A DNA stretch of 64,000 nucleotides from Phytophthora hibernalis (GCA_012656075.1 JAAKBF010000020.1:558001-622000); one strand, 5' to 3'; counted from the stretch's first letter, positions 48,464 through 60,243 are shown. Translations and numbers: made by a program. Notes: a model not told the origin generated them from the letters alone.

Positions 48464-50083
48464 ATGCTTCACTCTTGCGCCACATTTTTCGTCGCCACGG
48501 CGCTGATGCTTGCCCTTAACGCAGCTATAGCAGCCGCAACACCGATCGAAGATTCGCCCCCAGGCCACCGCAAGCTTAGTTCAAGTTTAGCTGATGCACC
48601 ATCGTTGCGACTGCAGTTCACGCTCAAGCGCACCTCCATGGAAATCTACGGTCAGACCGAGTTCTACGTCTTCGCCAACCCCGTGGTCTCCTCTGACAAC
48701 ACCTCCGTGCTCTATAATGGTTACGCTGCGTTCATCAACAACAGCACGGAATACACCTTTCTGCTTGTGGATGGCATCGCCTACTATGTGACTTCCTTTC
48801 GGAGATGATAGTGCGTCCGACACCGCAAGGTGTCTCGATGCCAACACAATCCCGCCGCTAAATGCCATCGTCGACGCGCTCAATGATGCTACGGCAATCT
48901 CATCCGTCTCGGCGAGTGACGAAACTATCAAGTGTTCAAGCGGCAACTTGTTCAAGGTTTCGTTTGGAGGAGCGGACTTTGCGCTGTGTGCGGCTGGTGC
49001 TTCCGGTCTTACCATTTACGGAAGCGACTTGGACATCGCCGTTGAATACCTTGATGAACCCGTCGAAATCTCGGTACCGACGCTCGATGCAGGCGCCGCT
49101 GCAGCTTGTGAAACAGTGATCACATCAACCTCTGTCACGGCAACGACGTTGGCGCTGCTGACGGGGATACCGTATCTAATGACACCCGCAGGATGCTGAA
49201 GGCTGAAGCAGATGTCACGATTTCTTCGTCCTCGTGCTCGTGTAGCTCGACGCCACGCCCGTGCGTCTTCTTTCGTGGCATGGGCTCAACCACTGAATAC
49301 ACAGTTCTGCAGACCACGTCCGACTACTGGGGTGACATTGAAGAGCATGCCCCGTGCTGCTCGTCCTTCAACTACGCTATCCTGAACACAGTCGACAACG
49401 CTTGGACTGATAGCACGCAGCAAGAAAAGGTATGCAATTTGGTACTCGCTGCTAGTTCGACGAGTAGCACGATATCTCGAGTTGTTGCTGACACCATCGT
49501 GATCACACACTCCATGGGTGGGCTTATGGTGGCCGGCGCACTCGCGAACGCATCGTGCAGCTTCGCTTCCAGCACAACGTGGGTCAGTATGAGCCCGCCC
49601 ATGGGTGGCAGCATGAGCTCAGACTACCAGCAAGGTGTGTGCAGCGGAAGCAACGTGTTCCTGGAAGCTATAGCCACTCTGATCGGGCGTTGCCCTTCGA
49701 CCACTGCATCAAAATCGTTGGCCTACGAAGGTGAATCCTACAGCACCACCTCGCTCGATGACGCGTATGAGGTAGCTCAGGAGGCTTACCGATCGAATGT
49801 TGACGCTGCAGTTTGTAGTGACAACTACTCGGGGCTCCTTTCGACGGATCAATTGGTGTACAAGCTGGCAGGATCAGTGATTCCTCATAAGTCGAGCGAG
49901 AACGATGGGATCGTCGAGTACCAGAGCTGCGCCGGCGGGTTGTCGACATCCAAGTTCGGCAATACCTACGACGACACATTCTACTTGACAGGACTCAACC
50001 ACGCGGACACGACCTTCCGCCACGGCGACGCGCTGATTGTGAATTCGCAGAAGCCGGTGAAATGGTTCGAGTGTCTGTTGTAA
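48464..50083 (+). CDS. secreted alpha/beta-hydrolase with N-terminal beta domain (family copy C)
   Basis: The start at 48464 gives a signal peptide (FVATALMLALNAAIAAA). The N-terminal domain has LRLQFTLKRTSMEIYGQTEF and YGSDLDIAVEYLDEPVEI. The hydrolase half (from about 49230) begins CSCSSTPRPCVFF and has ITHSMGGLMVAGAL (Ser), ENDGIVEYQSC (Asp) and GLNHADTTF (His); it ends KPVKWFECLL. Frame breaks near 48797 and near 49185 each behave as a one-base error. The last 296 codons are uninterrupted. It lies 48 bp 5' of no other gene; its 3' neighbour is the convergent N-domain-only copy D, 181 bp away. Confidence 0.82.
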
Positions 50084-50264
50084 GAAGTGCCGTAAACGAA
50101 ACAAGTGACGCAAGGCATTCATTTTTCAAGAAGAGCGAAACAAAAAATCGCGTTGAAGCCATCGGTAACCGACCTATCCGAACGAAAGGTCAATAAGTAG
50201 TTCGTACAGGTTAGCCGTGACTGCTCGGTGGTTTTTCGAGATAACCATCAACGAAACGTGGCCC

Positions 50265-51042
50265 CTAGCGTTCATAGGTGAAGTAATGACCCAAATAGTG
50301 TGCAAGGCTTCGAGTGTTCACTTTGGGCTCACCTGTCAACAATGCTAGTGTCGCGGTGGTCACACTGGATGGCGTAACTATCGTCTCACAGGAACGCGCC
50401 TCGTCGTCGCTCAACTTAGGCGCGGTGATCGGCACACGGCTGTCCAGGTACTTCACTCTGATGTCCAGGTCGGTTCCATTCACAATGAAGCCGTCCGACC
50501 CCGACGCGCAAAGCACGAAGGTGGCGTCGCCAAGTATGACTTTGAACAGATCTCCACTCGGACAGGTGATCTCCTTACCGTCGATCGTCGCGCTTGAGAT
50601 GGCAGTAGCTGCGTTCAGCGCTGGTAGGATGTAGTTGAGAGGCGTCAGAGAACTTGAATCCAAGCACTCTGCAGTCTCCGACTCACCAGCGATTGACGTG
50701 ATTAAGTAGGCGATGCCCTCCACGACCATGATCGTATGCTTCGTGTCACCTTCAGAAAATTGGCGTAGCCATCGTAGCGTACAGCGGCATTGTCCGAATA
50801 CACGACGGGGTTGGCGAAGATGTCGAATTCGGTTTGGTCATAGATCTTCATGGAGCTTCGCTTGAGCGTGAAGTGGATTTTCAGTGGTCGCGCGTCGGCC
50901 AAGGTCGCTTGTTGGCGGCGTTCCGCAGGCATATCTTGCTCTCCGGCGTGTTTTTTGCCCAGGTGGTTGTCGTGGCTACCAGCATGAGCAGCGTGAAGAA
51001 GAACAGGGACGGGATGCCGGGTAAAGACTTGGGGGTCTGCAT
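50265..51042 (-). CDS. N-terminal beta domain only, no hydrolase (family copy D)
   Basis: The ATG at 51040-51042 is followed by a strong signal sequence (LFFFTLLMLVATTTTWA). The beta domain then shows LKIHFTLKRSSMKIYDQTEF, FIVNGTDLDIRVKYLD and ATLALLTGEP, which is where the other copies pass into the hydrolase. Here a short unrelated tail (about 19 residues) and a stop follow. One-base frame breaks occur in the linker after the signal peptide (near 50930) and near 50750. The promoter carries the family motif TCACTTCGCA (51091-51100, minus). It is either a truncated copy or a real secreted single-domain product; the cut at the domain border favours the second slightly. Confidence 0.7.
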
Positions 51043-51090
51043 TGGTTGGTCGAAGACAGCTGGAAGCTCGGTGCTTGGTACAGGGAGTGT

Positions 51091-51100
51091 TGCGAAGTGA
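51091..51100 (-). promoter_or_regulatory. initiator-type core promoter of copy D
   Basis: The minus strand reads TCTCACTTCGCAACACTCC, about 50 bp before the ATG, nearly the same as in copy C. Confidence 0.55.
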
Positions 51101-52219
51101 GAACGTGAGAAGTTGTACATCGTGGTAGGATGGCGTGAACGCGATGGACTTGCACTTGCGTGTGCAGCTTCCCATCGCGCAACTGCCGCGGCTGGAATCT
51201 AGCCTAGATGGCTGGCAACCAACCAGTAGGACGGAGGTGCTACGACTCGGTAGATGACAGCGACGAAGGATGAATGACATCCTGTCAGCCATCGAGCAGC
51301 CAAGTGTGATTGGAGTGGTACTCTTGACAAAGATGGGACGCTGCAACTCCAACAAGTTACGTGGAACTTGTTGAAGTTGCAGCGGCGGCCAAGCAGTTCA
51401 GACTGAGCCTCAGGCTCAGGATTTCACGATTTCCTGCCAGGACGCCGTGTTGATCAGCCGCACTAGCCTACCGTGGGCATCACGGCTATCAATGCACAGC
51501 CCATTCACCCTCAACTGGAAAACATTGTTGGATCGAGAAACGAGGACTGCGGGGTGCCGTTGACTCCAAACAATCCAGTCACCAGCCAGGTGAATCACCT
51601 GGTGATGCACGACGGCAGCATTTTCACGTTGATATTTCCTTCAAATATCGCCCGCTTGCCCATCGCCGAATCACCTCGGACATCTTGGACTTTCCGCCCT
51701 AGAACGTTGACTGATGGTCAACTTAATCTGGTGCTGATCCTTCTCTCCGCCGCCAAGCACTGCCTGGTTGACTACCAGCGCTTGGCGATCAACAGAAGTA
51801 AAGCAGCAAAAGTAATGGCGGTAGTCAACCGCTACATGTACTTTTATTCCATTCAACAAAGGCTGAAAGTCGGCTGGATCCAGGGTCGGGGCATCTGCCA
51901 ATTGGGCCGGAATCCGGCTGGTTGAAGTGCACACCAAAACGAAGATGTGCTGCATGGGTTTGATTTCGGTGGGCGGCAACCGAGTTCTTGCATGTACCGG
52001 TACGCAAATTCAATGATACGCGATCTGCAGACATAGCAAGTGTGCTTTTAACCTTCAACATGTGCTGGTTCCGATGCTAAGTTGTATTGTGTGGGATCAT
52101 CGGGGGTTGTACGAGCAAAGCTTCGATCCATACGAGCTCCGATCGATCGCATGTGTGACGACGCCTACGCTGCGTTTTGGAACCATCCATGTTGACTTTC
52201 GCGAAGCAAGTATTACAAT

Positions 52220-52439
52220 CAGGGATGTTAGAGCGATTTTCGCTGTATTTGATCAGAACGGATCTGTTTTCAAAGTCAAGACGAGTATTTTGAACTAGAT
52301 ACTGGCAATCGAATGGAGTTGACAGAGTACTGGCAGATCCATGTTTTCATTAAAAGAAGACCGCTTGATTTCTTCTTTTATCTTCTTTTAATCAAAAGAA
52401 GATTTCATTTTTTCAGAAGGCTTTCTTTTAACATCCCTG
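52220..52439. mobile_element. hAT-like MITE with perfect 8-bp target duplication
   Basis: 220 bp with CAGGGATGTTA at the left end and its exact complement TAACATCCCTG at the right end. The flanks are ATTACAAT at 52212-52219 and ATTACAAT at 52440-52447. The ends share CAGGGATG with the MITE at 27091. There is no coding sequence. The rest of 51101-52980 holds no gene I can support. Confidence 0.88.
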
Positions 52440-52991
52440 ATTACAATGACATTCTCGTTAGTAGACCCCAACCCACACCCTATTTAGGTTAATAGCCTTT
52501 GACAGTAAATTCGCTGAAGAACTGCGCGTCTCGATCACGCTTTAGGCTTATACACCCACGACTGTTCTTCTTGTACGTGGGTGAATTTCCTACAAAGTTG
52601 TTGTTTTTTCTGTTAGAAAAAGTGTCAAACGATTTGTTTCCCGTTTCCACGCATGCTACATGTACATGTATCCGGAATACCCCAGGCTTGTTTTTGAGCA
52701 GAGTTGACTGATAGCCCGGGTGCGTGTCATATTTTGTCCCTCTGTTGTTGTTGCTGTCATTTTCGGTCAAACACTTTGCGCTGCTATAGCTTTCTGGCAA
52801 GCTTTTACTTTGCATCCAATTTGGCTATCATTCAAAACATCAACTGGAAGCAATCTCGTTGAATAACAGCCCTTCTCACAAGTTGTGAGTCACAACGCAA
52901 GTCGGTCTCGGCGATGCCAAGGAACTCTGCTCTCTGCAGTCTGCTTCCAGCTCTTACCACGACGTCCGGTAGCGACATTCACCATTTACCT

Positions 52992-53007
52992 CACTTCTCA
53001 ATTCCCC
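52992..53007 (+). promoter_or_regulatory. initiator/FPR-type core promoter of copy E
   Basis: TCACTTCTCAATTCCC lies about 45-58 bp before the ATG and is shared with copy F apart from one base. Confidence 0.6.
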
Positions 53008-53049
53008 TCGTGACAAGCAACAAGTCAACACCGACATCTCCCCAACGCT

Positions 53050-54681
53050 ATGCCGACCAAGTCCCTTCATCGCTTCCTGGTCCTTGCACTCAGTGCCCTG
53101 CTTGCATTGGCGGTCATTGCAACCGCCTCGGCGACCAAGATGCGGGTTGAGCAAGAGGTACCTGCTCAACGTCGACTTCAAACCACCTTGGCCGACGCTC
53201 CATCGCTGCGACTGCAATTCACACTCAAGCGCACCTCCATGGAAATCTACGGTCAATCCGAGTTTTACGTCTTCGCCAACCCCGTGGTCTCCGCCGACAA
53301 CACCTCCGTACTCTACGACGGCTACGCTGCCTTCATGGACGGCACCACGGACTACACGTTCATGTTGGTGAATGGCATCGCGTACTTCGTGACGTCTACG
53401 GTGGGCGACACCAGCTCGCAGACTGCACAATGCCTATCGTCGAGTTTGCTGCCACCTCTTAACTCTATCATCTCGGCGATCAACGACGCCACCGCCATTT
53501 CCAGTGCGGCCGCCGGCAACGACACCATCACTTGTTCGAGCGGAGACTTGTTCCAGGTCACTCTCGGTGACGCGGGCTTCGTTCTGTGCGCGTTGGGGTC
53601 GGACGGCTTCAAAATCTACGGCAGCGACCTGGACATTAGTGTGGAGTATCTGGACACTCCCGTGACCATCACGGCACCGACGCTGAGCGACGACGCGCTG
53701 CTATCGTGCGAGACGGTGGTGACGGCGACCTCGGTCGCGTCAACTGCACTGGCACTACTGACCGGTCAGTCTGTAGACTCCAGCAGCACACGTAAGCTGA
53801 AAGCTGAAGCTACTGTGTCTTTGGCGTCGTCTTCATGCACATGCAAGTCGACCCCGCGCCCGTGCATCTTCTTCCATGGCCTGGGTTCCAAGACTGAGAA
53901 AACCACGCTGCAGACCACCTCTGATTACTTCGGGGACCTCTCCAAAACGCTCCGTGCTGCACGTCCATCAAGTACGCTCTATTGGATACTGTCAACAACC
54001 CTGGACGGACGCTACGCTGCAGCAGAAAGTTTGCAACTTCGCCATCTCCGTGAGCAGCTCGAGCAGCTCTTCGTCTAAAACAATTGCAGACACCATCGTC
54101 GTGACGCACTCGATGGGCGGCCTCATGATGGGTGGAGCGCTGGCAAATGGCCGCTGTAAATTTGCTTCGAGCACGACGTGGGTGAGCTTGAGCGCGCCGA
54201 TGACGGGTAGTATGGGCGCTGACTACCTCCAGAACACGTGCAGCGGGAGCAACGTCTTTCTCCAGGCTGTGGCGAACTTGATCGGTCAATGCCCCGCGAA
54301 CAATGCTGTTGGGGGACTAGTGTATCAGAACGAGGCACGCAGCACGTCGGCTTTGAACGCGGCTTACACTGCGGCACAGACCGCTTTCCGTTCGAACGTC
54401 GACGCTGTGATGTGCAGCAACAACTACTCGGGTCTGTTGTCGACGTACCAGGCCGTTTACAAGCTGGCGGGCTCTGTGATTCCGCACAAGTCGAAAGAGA
54501 ACGACGGAATCGTTGAGTACAAGAGCTGCGCTGGCGGCCTCTCCACCTCCAAATTCGGCACTACGTACGATGATACTTTTACCTGACCGGATTGAACCAC
54601 ATTGACACAGCCTTCCGCAGTGGCGACGCACTCGTGGTGAACTCGCAGAAGCCGGTGAAATGGTTCGAGTGCTTGCTGTAA
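53050..54681 (+). CDS. secreted alpha/beta-hydrolase with N-terminal beta domain (family copy E)
   Basis: The start at 53050 is followed by a hydrophobic signal (FLVLALSALLALAVIATASA). The N-terminal domain (residues about 50-265) is identical in DNA to that of copy F. The hydrolase half shows CTCKSTPRPCIFFHGLG, VVTHSMGGLMMGGAL (Ser), ENDGIVEYKSCAGG (Asp) and GLNHIDTAF (His), ending KPVKWFECLL. Alignment with copy F places three single-base losses: in A4 at 53944-53947, in C3 at 53999-54001 and in T4 at 54577-54580. With those excepted the gene is full length (about 543 residues). Exported enzyme, substrate unknown. Confidence 0.85.
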
Positions 54682-55593
54682 GTGAGGATCAGGAAAAGTG
54701 ACCTTACCCGTTCGTATTTTCGGATTTGAAGTCGACAATCGAGGACTTATTTCAATAGTTGGAAGCACCTCACGTTTGGCAAATAAAAAAGGAAATCGGA
54801 AATTCCGATCTCATTCGCAATGTTCATTTCATTCCAGTATTTTAAAATACATGCACCGTGGTCCTAAGCTCCTCTCCTTGACCAAGTCCAAGTTGGTGGA
54901 CGCAACTTCAACTTGCGGAGCTTGCCCATCAAGAAGGAGTGCAGCGTGGGCATCCCTATCATCCCTACGTGATAACGTTCACGACAGCTACCGGTGTCTT
55001 CCTTATCTGAGTCTGAACGTCAATCACCAGTTAAATAGCGATGTCTGCGGTGAGGTGTAAGGACAGCTCAAAACTCGGTAGTGCGTTTTTGACGACGAAG
55101 AACTGCGCTCAAATAGGCTGTGGCTCTGATTGCCATCCTGCCATGTCGGTGTTGCAGTTTGTAGAGGAAGTCGCCCATCACGGCGTTAAGATCTGCTGGT
55201 ACCACTGCAGTCACGCGAGCAAGTTGCCTTTGGCTATGCCTTGTCTTTGAGGTGCAAGCCGAATGTGAGTGGCATCTCCTTCCCGCGTGCTGCATGAGGA
55301 AGCGCCCAGCAACACGAAGCAACCACCACCTCTGTCACCAACCCATGACTCGTTACCATCCAACCACTGTAGATATGTGCACCCTCACAGATCGGCGAGC
55401 CGCTTGCCCGCAGATGCAAGCCATCGCATCCCTCGGGACTGTTTGCGCCAGAGTGAGCTCCCTGTTAGCCAAGATGTGCTCTCCCCATTCCGCTTCCACG
55501 ACTTGTATCGAAGCTCTCACTTCTCAATTCTCCCCGTGACCCACAGCAATCCTCCCAGCCCCACTGCAACTCGACCAACATATCCCGAAAGCC
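54682..55593. other. intergenic interval with the copy F promoter
   Basis: No gene seen. TCACTTCTCAATTC (55517-55530) with tccccgtgac after it matches the copy E promoter; the ATG of copy F follows 64-77 bp downstream. Confidence 0.6.
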
Positions 55594-57230
55594 ATGTCGA
55601 CCAAATCTCCTCATCCCCGCTTCCTGGTCATTGCGCTAGGCGTTCTGTTAGTATTGGCGGTCATTGCAACCGCCTCGGCGACCAAGATGCGGGTTGAGCA
55701 AGAGGTACCTGCTCAACGTCGACTTCAAACCACCTTGGCCGACGCTCCATCGCTGCGACTGCAATTCACACTCAAGCGCACCTCCATGGAAATCTACGGT
55801 CAATCCGAGTTTTACGTCTTCGCCAACCCCGTGGTCTCCGCCGACAACACCTCCGTACTCTACGACGGCTACGCTGCCTTCATGGACGGCACCACGGACT
55901 ACACGTTCATGTTGGTGAATGGCATCGCGTACTTCGTGACGTCTACGGTGGGCGACACCAGCTCGCAGACTGCACAATGCCTATCGTCGAGTTTGCTGCC
56001 ACCTCTTAACTCTATCATCTCGGCGATCAACGACGCCACCGCCATTTCCAGTGCGGCCGCCGGCAACGACACCATCACTTGTTCGAGCGGAGACTTGTTC
56101 CAGGTCACTCTCGGTGACGCGGGCTTCGTTCTGTGCGCGTTGGGGTCGGACGGCTTCAAAATCTACGGCAGCGACCTGGACATTAGTGTGGAGTATCTGG
56201 ACACTCCCGTGACCATCACGGCACCGACGCTGAGCGACGACGCGCTGCTATCGTGCGAGACGGTGGTGACGGCGACCTCGGTCGCGTCAACTGCACTGGC
56301 ACTACTGACCGGTCAGTCTGTAGACTCCAGCAGCACACGTAAGCTGAAAGCTGAAGCTACTGTGTCTTTGGCGTCGTCTTCATGCACATGCAAGTCGACC
56401 CCGCGCCCGTGCATCTTCTTCCATGGCCTGGGCTCCGACACCGAGGAGACCACCCTACAGACAACGTCAAGTTACTTCGGCGATCTCACGGACAGCGCTC
56501 CGTGCTGCACGTCTATCAAGTACGCTCTATTGGATACTGTCAACAACCCCTGGACGGACGCCACGCTACAGCAGAAGGTGTGCAACTTCGCCATCTCCGT
56601 GAGCAGCACGAGCAGCTCGTCGTCAAAGACCATCGCGGATACCATTGTCGTGACGCACTCGATGGGCGGCCTCATGATGGGTGGTGCGCTGGCCAACAGT
56701 CGATGCAGCTTGGCTTCGAGCAGCACGTGGGTGAGCTTGAGTGCGCCGATGACGGGCAGTATGGGCGCCGACTACCTCCAGGGCGCCTGCAGCGGGAGCA
56801 ACGTATTTCTCCAGGCTGTGGCGAACTTGGTCGGTCAGTGTCCTGCCAATAACGCTGTGCTGGCGTTGTCGTACGAGGACGAGTCGTACAGCACGACTGC
56901 GTTGAACACGGCGTACGCTGCGGCACAGTCCGCTTTCCGCTCGAACGTCGACGCAGCCATGTGCAGCAACAACTACTCGGGGTTGTTGTCGATTTACCAA
57001 GCCGTCTACAAACTAGGAGGCTCGATTATCCCCACAAGTCGAGCGAGAACGACGGCATCGTCGAGTACCAGAGTTGTGCCGGTGGTCTCTCCACCTCCAA
57101 GTTCGGCACTACGTACGATGATACGTTCTACCTGACCGGATTGAACCACATTGACACAACCTTCCGCAACGGGGACGCTCTCATCGTGAACTCGCAGAAG
57201 CCGGTGAAATGGTTCGAGTGTCTGTTGTAA
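55594..57230 (+). CDS. secreted alpha/beta-hydrolase with N-terminal beta domain (family copy F)
   Basis: Full-length member of about 545 residues and the best-preserved copy. Signal segment FLVIALGVLLVLAVIATASA; N-terminal domain LRLQFTLKRTSMEIYGQSEF to TALALLTGQ; hydrolase CTCKSTPRPCIFFHGLG, VTHSMGGLMMGGAL (Ser), ENDGIVEYQSCAGG (Asp), GLNHIDTTF (His) and the end KPVKWFECLL. A short Ser run (STSSSSSK) precedes the nucleophile strand. The single break is one C missing from the C4 run at 57030-57033, where copy E keeps the frame. The N-terminal half is identical in sequence to copy E. Confidence 0.88.
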
Positions 57231-57578
57231 GAAAGAAGCTTGGGTAAGATCGCGACTATGTGCCGTGCTGGGTAAGTTGCGTTAAGAAAGGCCAGTGATT
57301 TGACACTAAGTACGAGGACTCCTGTTTGGAAACCGAGGCGTCCGCAGTTTTAAAAGGGCGTGCTTAGCCGGGACTGGTGGGAGGCCGTCTGTCTGCTCCG
57401 TGATACCTAGTGAAAAAGCTAGGTATACAAGCGAACTTAAGCCTCCAGCTAAAGCAAGATGCAAAACCATTTGTAAATACTGTAGGTTTTTACAACAAAA
57501 CTGCTTTTTGATGTTGTTGAAAAAGTGAGCCCACGACACACAAATTGAACTTGTTTTGAGTTTTACGACTGGTCAATC

Positions 57579-60141
57579 ATGGCGGCGGCACTAAGCGGGA
57601 CGAACCTCGTGCCGCTGTACACGCGCTCGGACGGCCGTGGCCTGCAGCTGCACAGCGCCGGCGTGGACGTGCTGCTCGGTGCGAGGCTCTCGACGCGGAA
57701 AGTGGCGCTCGTGGGCGTGTTCTGGGCTTCGGAGAACGACAAGGACGCAGCAGAACCTGAGACCGGCCTGTTCCTGAGCTCCAGCGCCGTGTCCGTGCCC
57801 GAGCAGGACGCCAGCATGCTGCTGCTGGTTCTACGTGGCGTCTCGTTGGCGGACGACCCGCTCTGGGGCTCGCTGCTCTTGCTGCTGAGCTCGCACGTGG
57901 TCGTGACCAAGGCTGGAGCTCTCACTGACTCCAGTTTCCAGTCGGCGCTGCCGTTTCTCGCCCACTTTGCACAGCTCCAGGTGGTCGAAGACGTGACGGA
58001 TGGAGACAGGAACGCGGCGCTGCTGAACGACTTGGCGCCGCGCTTCACGTGGGGAGCGGTGGACCTCAAGATCAAGGACATGGACGGCTGCGACTCGGCC
58101 TCGTCCTACTTGGAGCAGCAATTGGCTACGGGGTCCACGGACGCTCAGCTGCTTCTCAGTACTCTTGTTCCGGTGAGGGACTGCGTGGTGCTGAAATCTA
58201 ACTCGTTCCAAGCACCGGACGCGCCGTATACGTCGCCGAAGCTGCTGACTCATGTGGCGGACAGGTTGCAGTGCAAATCCTTCTTTGGTCGCTTCCTGAA
58301 CGGAGCGCTGCTCGTGAAGCTCATTAGGTCGCTGACACATGCAATGACTGCTCCTGATGGCGTCCCCGTGGTGGTACAGCGCGTGGTGACGAATGTCATC
58401 GCGTCGCACTGGCAGGAACTGGTGCAGCAAGCCTTCAAGGCGTACTGTGACGTCCTGCACGCTCGATTGGCAGTGTACGAACGAGCGCCGATCACTGCTG
58501 AGTATTTGGTGGATGTCACGGAACGGAAGCTGAAGGCTAATCAGTCGCAGCAAGCTGCCGTCGTGGATGCTGGCCAGGGAACTTTTCGGCGTTCGACGAG
58601 TTCGGAAATTTGAAGAAACAACAGGTACCCGAGGACGGTGGGGAGGAGATAGTAGGATGACAGCAACAGCGGCCCCGCTAAACACGGGTCTATTTAGCTT
58701 CCTGAAAAACAGAGCCGGCCGAGCTTTCAGCAAACAGCTCTCGAAGTTTCCCACGAACCGTTGGAGTACTTCGATCAAAAGTGGGAGACAAACAAATGCT
58801 CAAGGTGATAATGGCAGACTTGGTGGCATTGCGGAGGATATGGCAGCAGCTGAAGCGGAGCTATTGGAAGAGGCAAATGCAGCACAGGCGCCTGATCAAC
58901 TACTTGCACGATGCACTGCTAGTATCACACGCTACTCGGTACCAATGGAGTACTTGAATACACCTAACGAGGCGATGCCTGTGAATGGAGCTGTGCTGGA
59001 TACAGTGCACGTCGAAGGTTTGGAAAAAGTGAAGGCATTGCTTGAGCCGTTTCTTGTGGATCTTCGAGGACCACTACCACCACACGCGGAGCTGGTATGC
59101 TCACTCGATTTTCACGTTGGAAAAAAACTTATGGGCCAAGTTGGGACGCATTCGACGGCGCTTTGAGTGCGCAAATGAAGTATCCTCGGCTATCTTTTGT
59201 GGTGAGCTGCTGCGTTATCTGCACTCGGTGGTGCTTAGCAAGAACGAGACCGACACGGAGGCTCAACAACAACAGCAACTGCGAGGTCGCGCTGTTTCGT
59301 CGGTGATGCTTGTCGACAAAAGGGTGGAAAAGCTCCAGTTGCGCTCACTCGAGTTCCGTTAGAGTTGTTGACCTACAAGAACAACCTGGAGGCCATGGTA
59401 TCGCAGTACAACTTTGTAGCACGCGGCCCCCAATCTGCTACAGTATTGGCAGGGTTCCTCAATGGGCCTGTCCGCCGTCAACTTCAATACTTGACGAAGC
59501 AAGAGTACGACCGCTTCTCTGCAGCCTGTGACGAGAAGGAACGCCGTATTCAGGAACTGGAGGAATCGCTCGAGAATCAGGAGCGCCAGGTGAAACACAT
59601 CACGCGGGCAAATGCAGAGTGGGGCCGCCAGGAACGAGATGCTGTTACCGAAATTGAGCATACTCATGCTGAGCAGGTGAACTCGCTTCAAGGGGCCATT
59701 CACAACACGGAAACCCAGATCCAGGTCGCACTGACCGACCAACAAACGTTGTATCAAAACACGATGCAGGCCACGCGACGCACGATCGACACTGTCGACA
59801 AGGTAGCAGACAAGGGTCGAGTGGTGTCTGGCTACCTGGAGCGCTATGAAAAGGGTCACTTGTTCTCTTCGCGGTGGCGTCAATACTTTTATGTGCTGAA
59901 GCACGCAACTCTTACCTGCTACAAGTCCAAGAGCGAATACGAGGAGCGGGGGCCTCCTTTTGAGCGGCCTATTAGCATCAGCGGCTATAGTGTTGTGCGC
60001 AGCCGCACAGATGAACTCAAGATCAAGGTGGTTCCGCCCGAGGCGGGCCATCAAATGCTTCGCTTTCGAGCACCTGCCAGCGTGGGCCGTGAGACATGGA
60101 TGAAGCGCTTCACAGAGGCCACGCAGTTCATCAGCCGATAA
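57579..60141 (+). CDS. GBP-like degenerate GTPase with coiled coil and C-terminal PH domain
   Basis: The first 340 residues resemble the large GTPase domain of guanylate-binding proteins: WGSLLLLLSSHVVVTKAGAL (the LLSS strand), FLAHFAQLQ, then FTWGAVDLKIKDMDG and VPVRDCVVLKS. The P-loop is absent (VALVGVFWASENDK instead of GxxxxGKS), and no DTEG is seen. A helical part (58700-59360), a coiled coil (ERRIQELEESLENQERQVKH) and a PH domain follow (VSGYLERYEKGHLFSSRWRQ ... ETWMKRFTEAT), ending at 60141. Frame breaks: T4 58583-58586, AAA 58795-58797, A7 59121-59127 (one too many) and near 59356. An intron at about 58624-58691 may join the halves; two separate genes (second ATG at 58657) remain possible. 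Confidence 0.6.
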
Positions 60142-60243
60142 ATGTCCTCGTGCAAGCGGGTTTGAATAAACCGCGGTGCACAACAGGCATCTGTGAGTCT
60201 CTCAAACAAACGTAAATTGAGGTTGTGAAATGATCTTCTGCCG

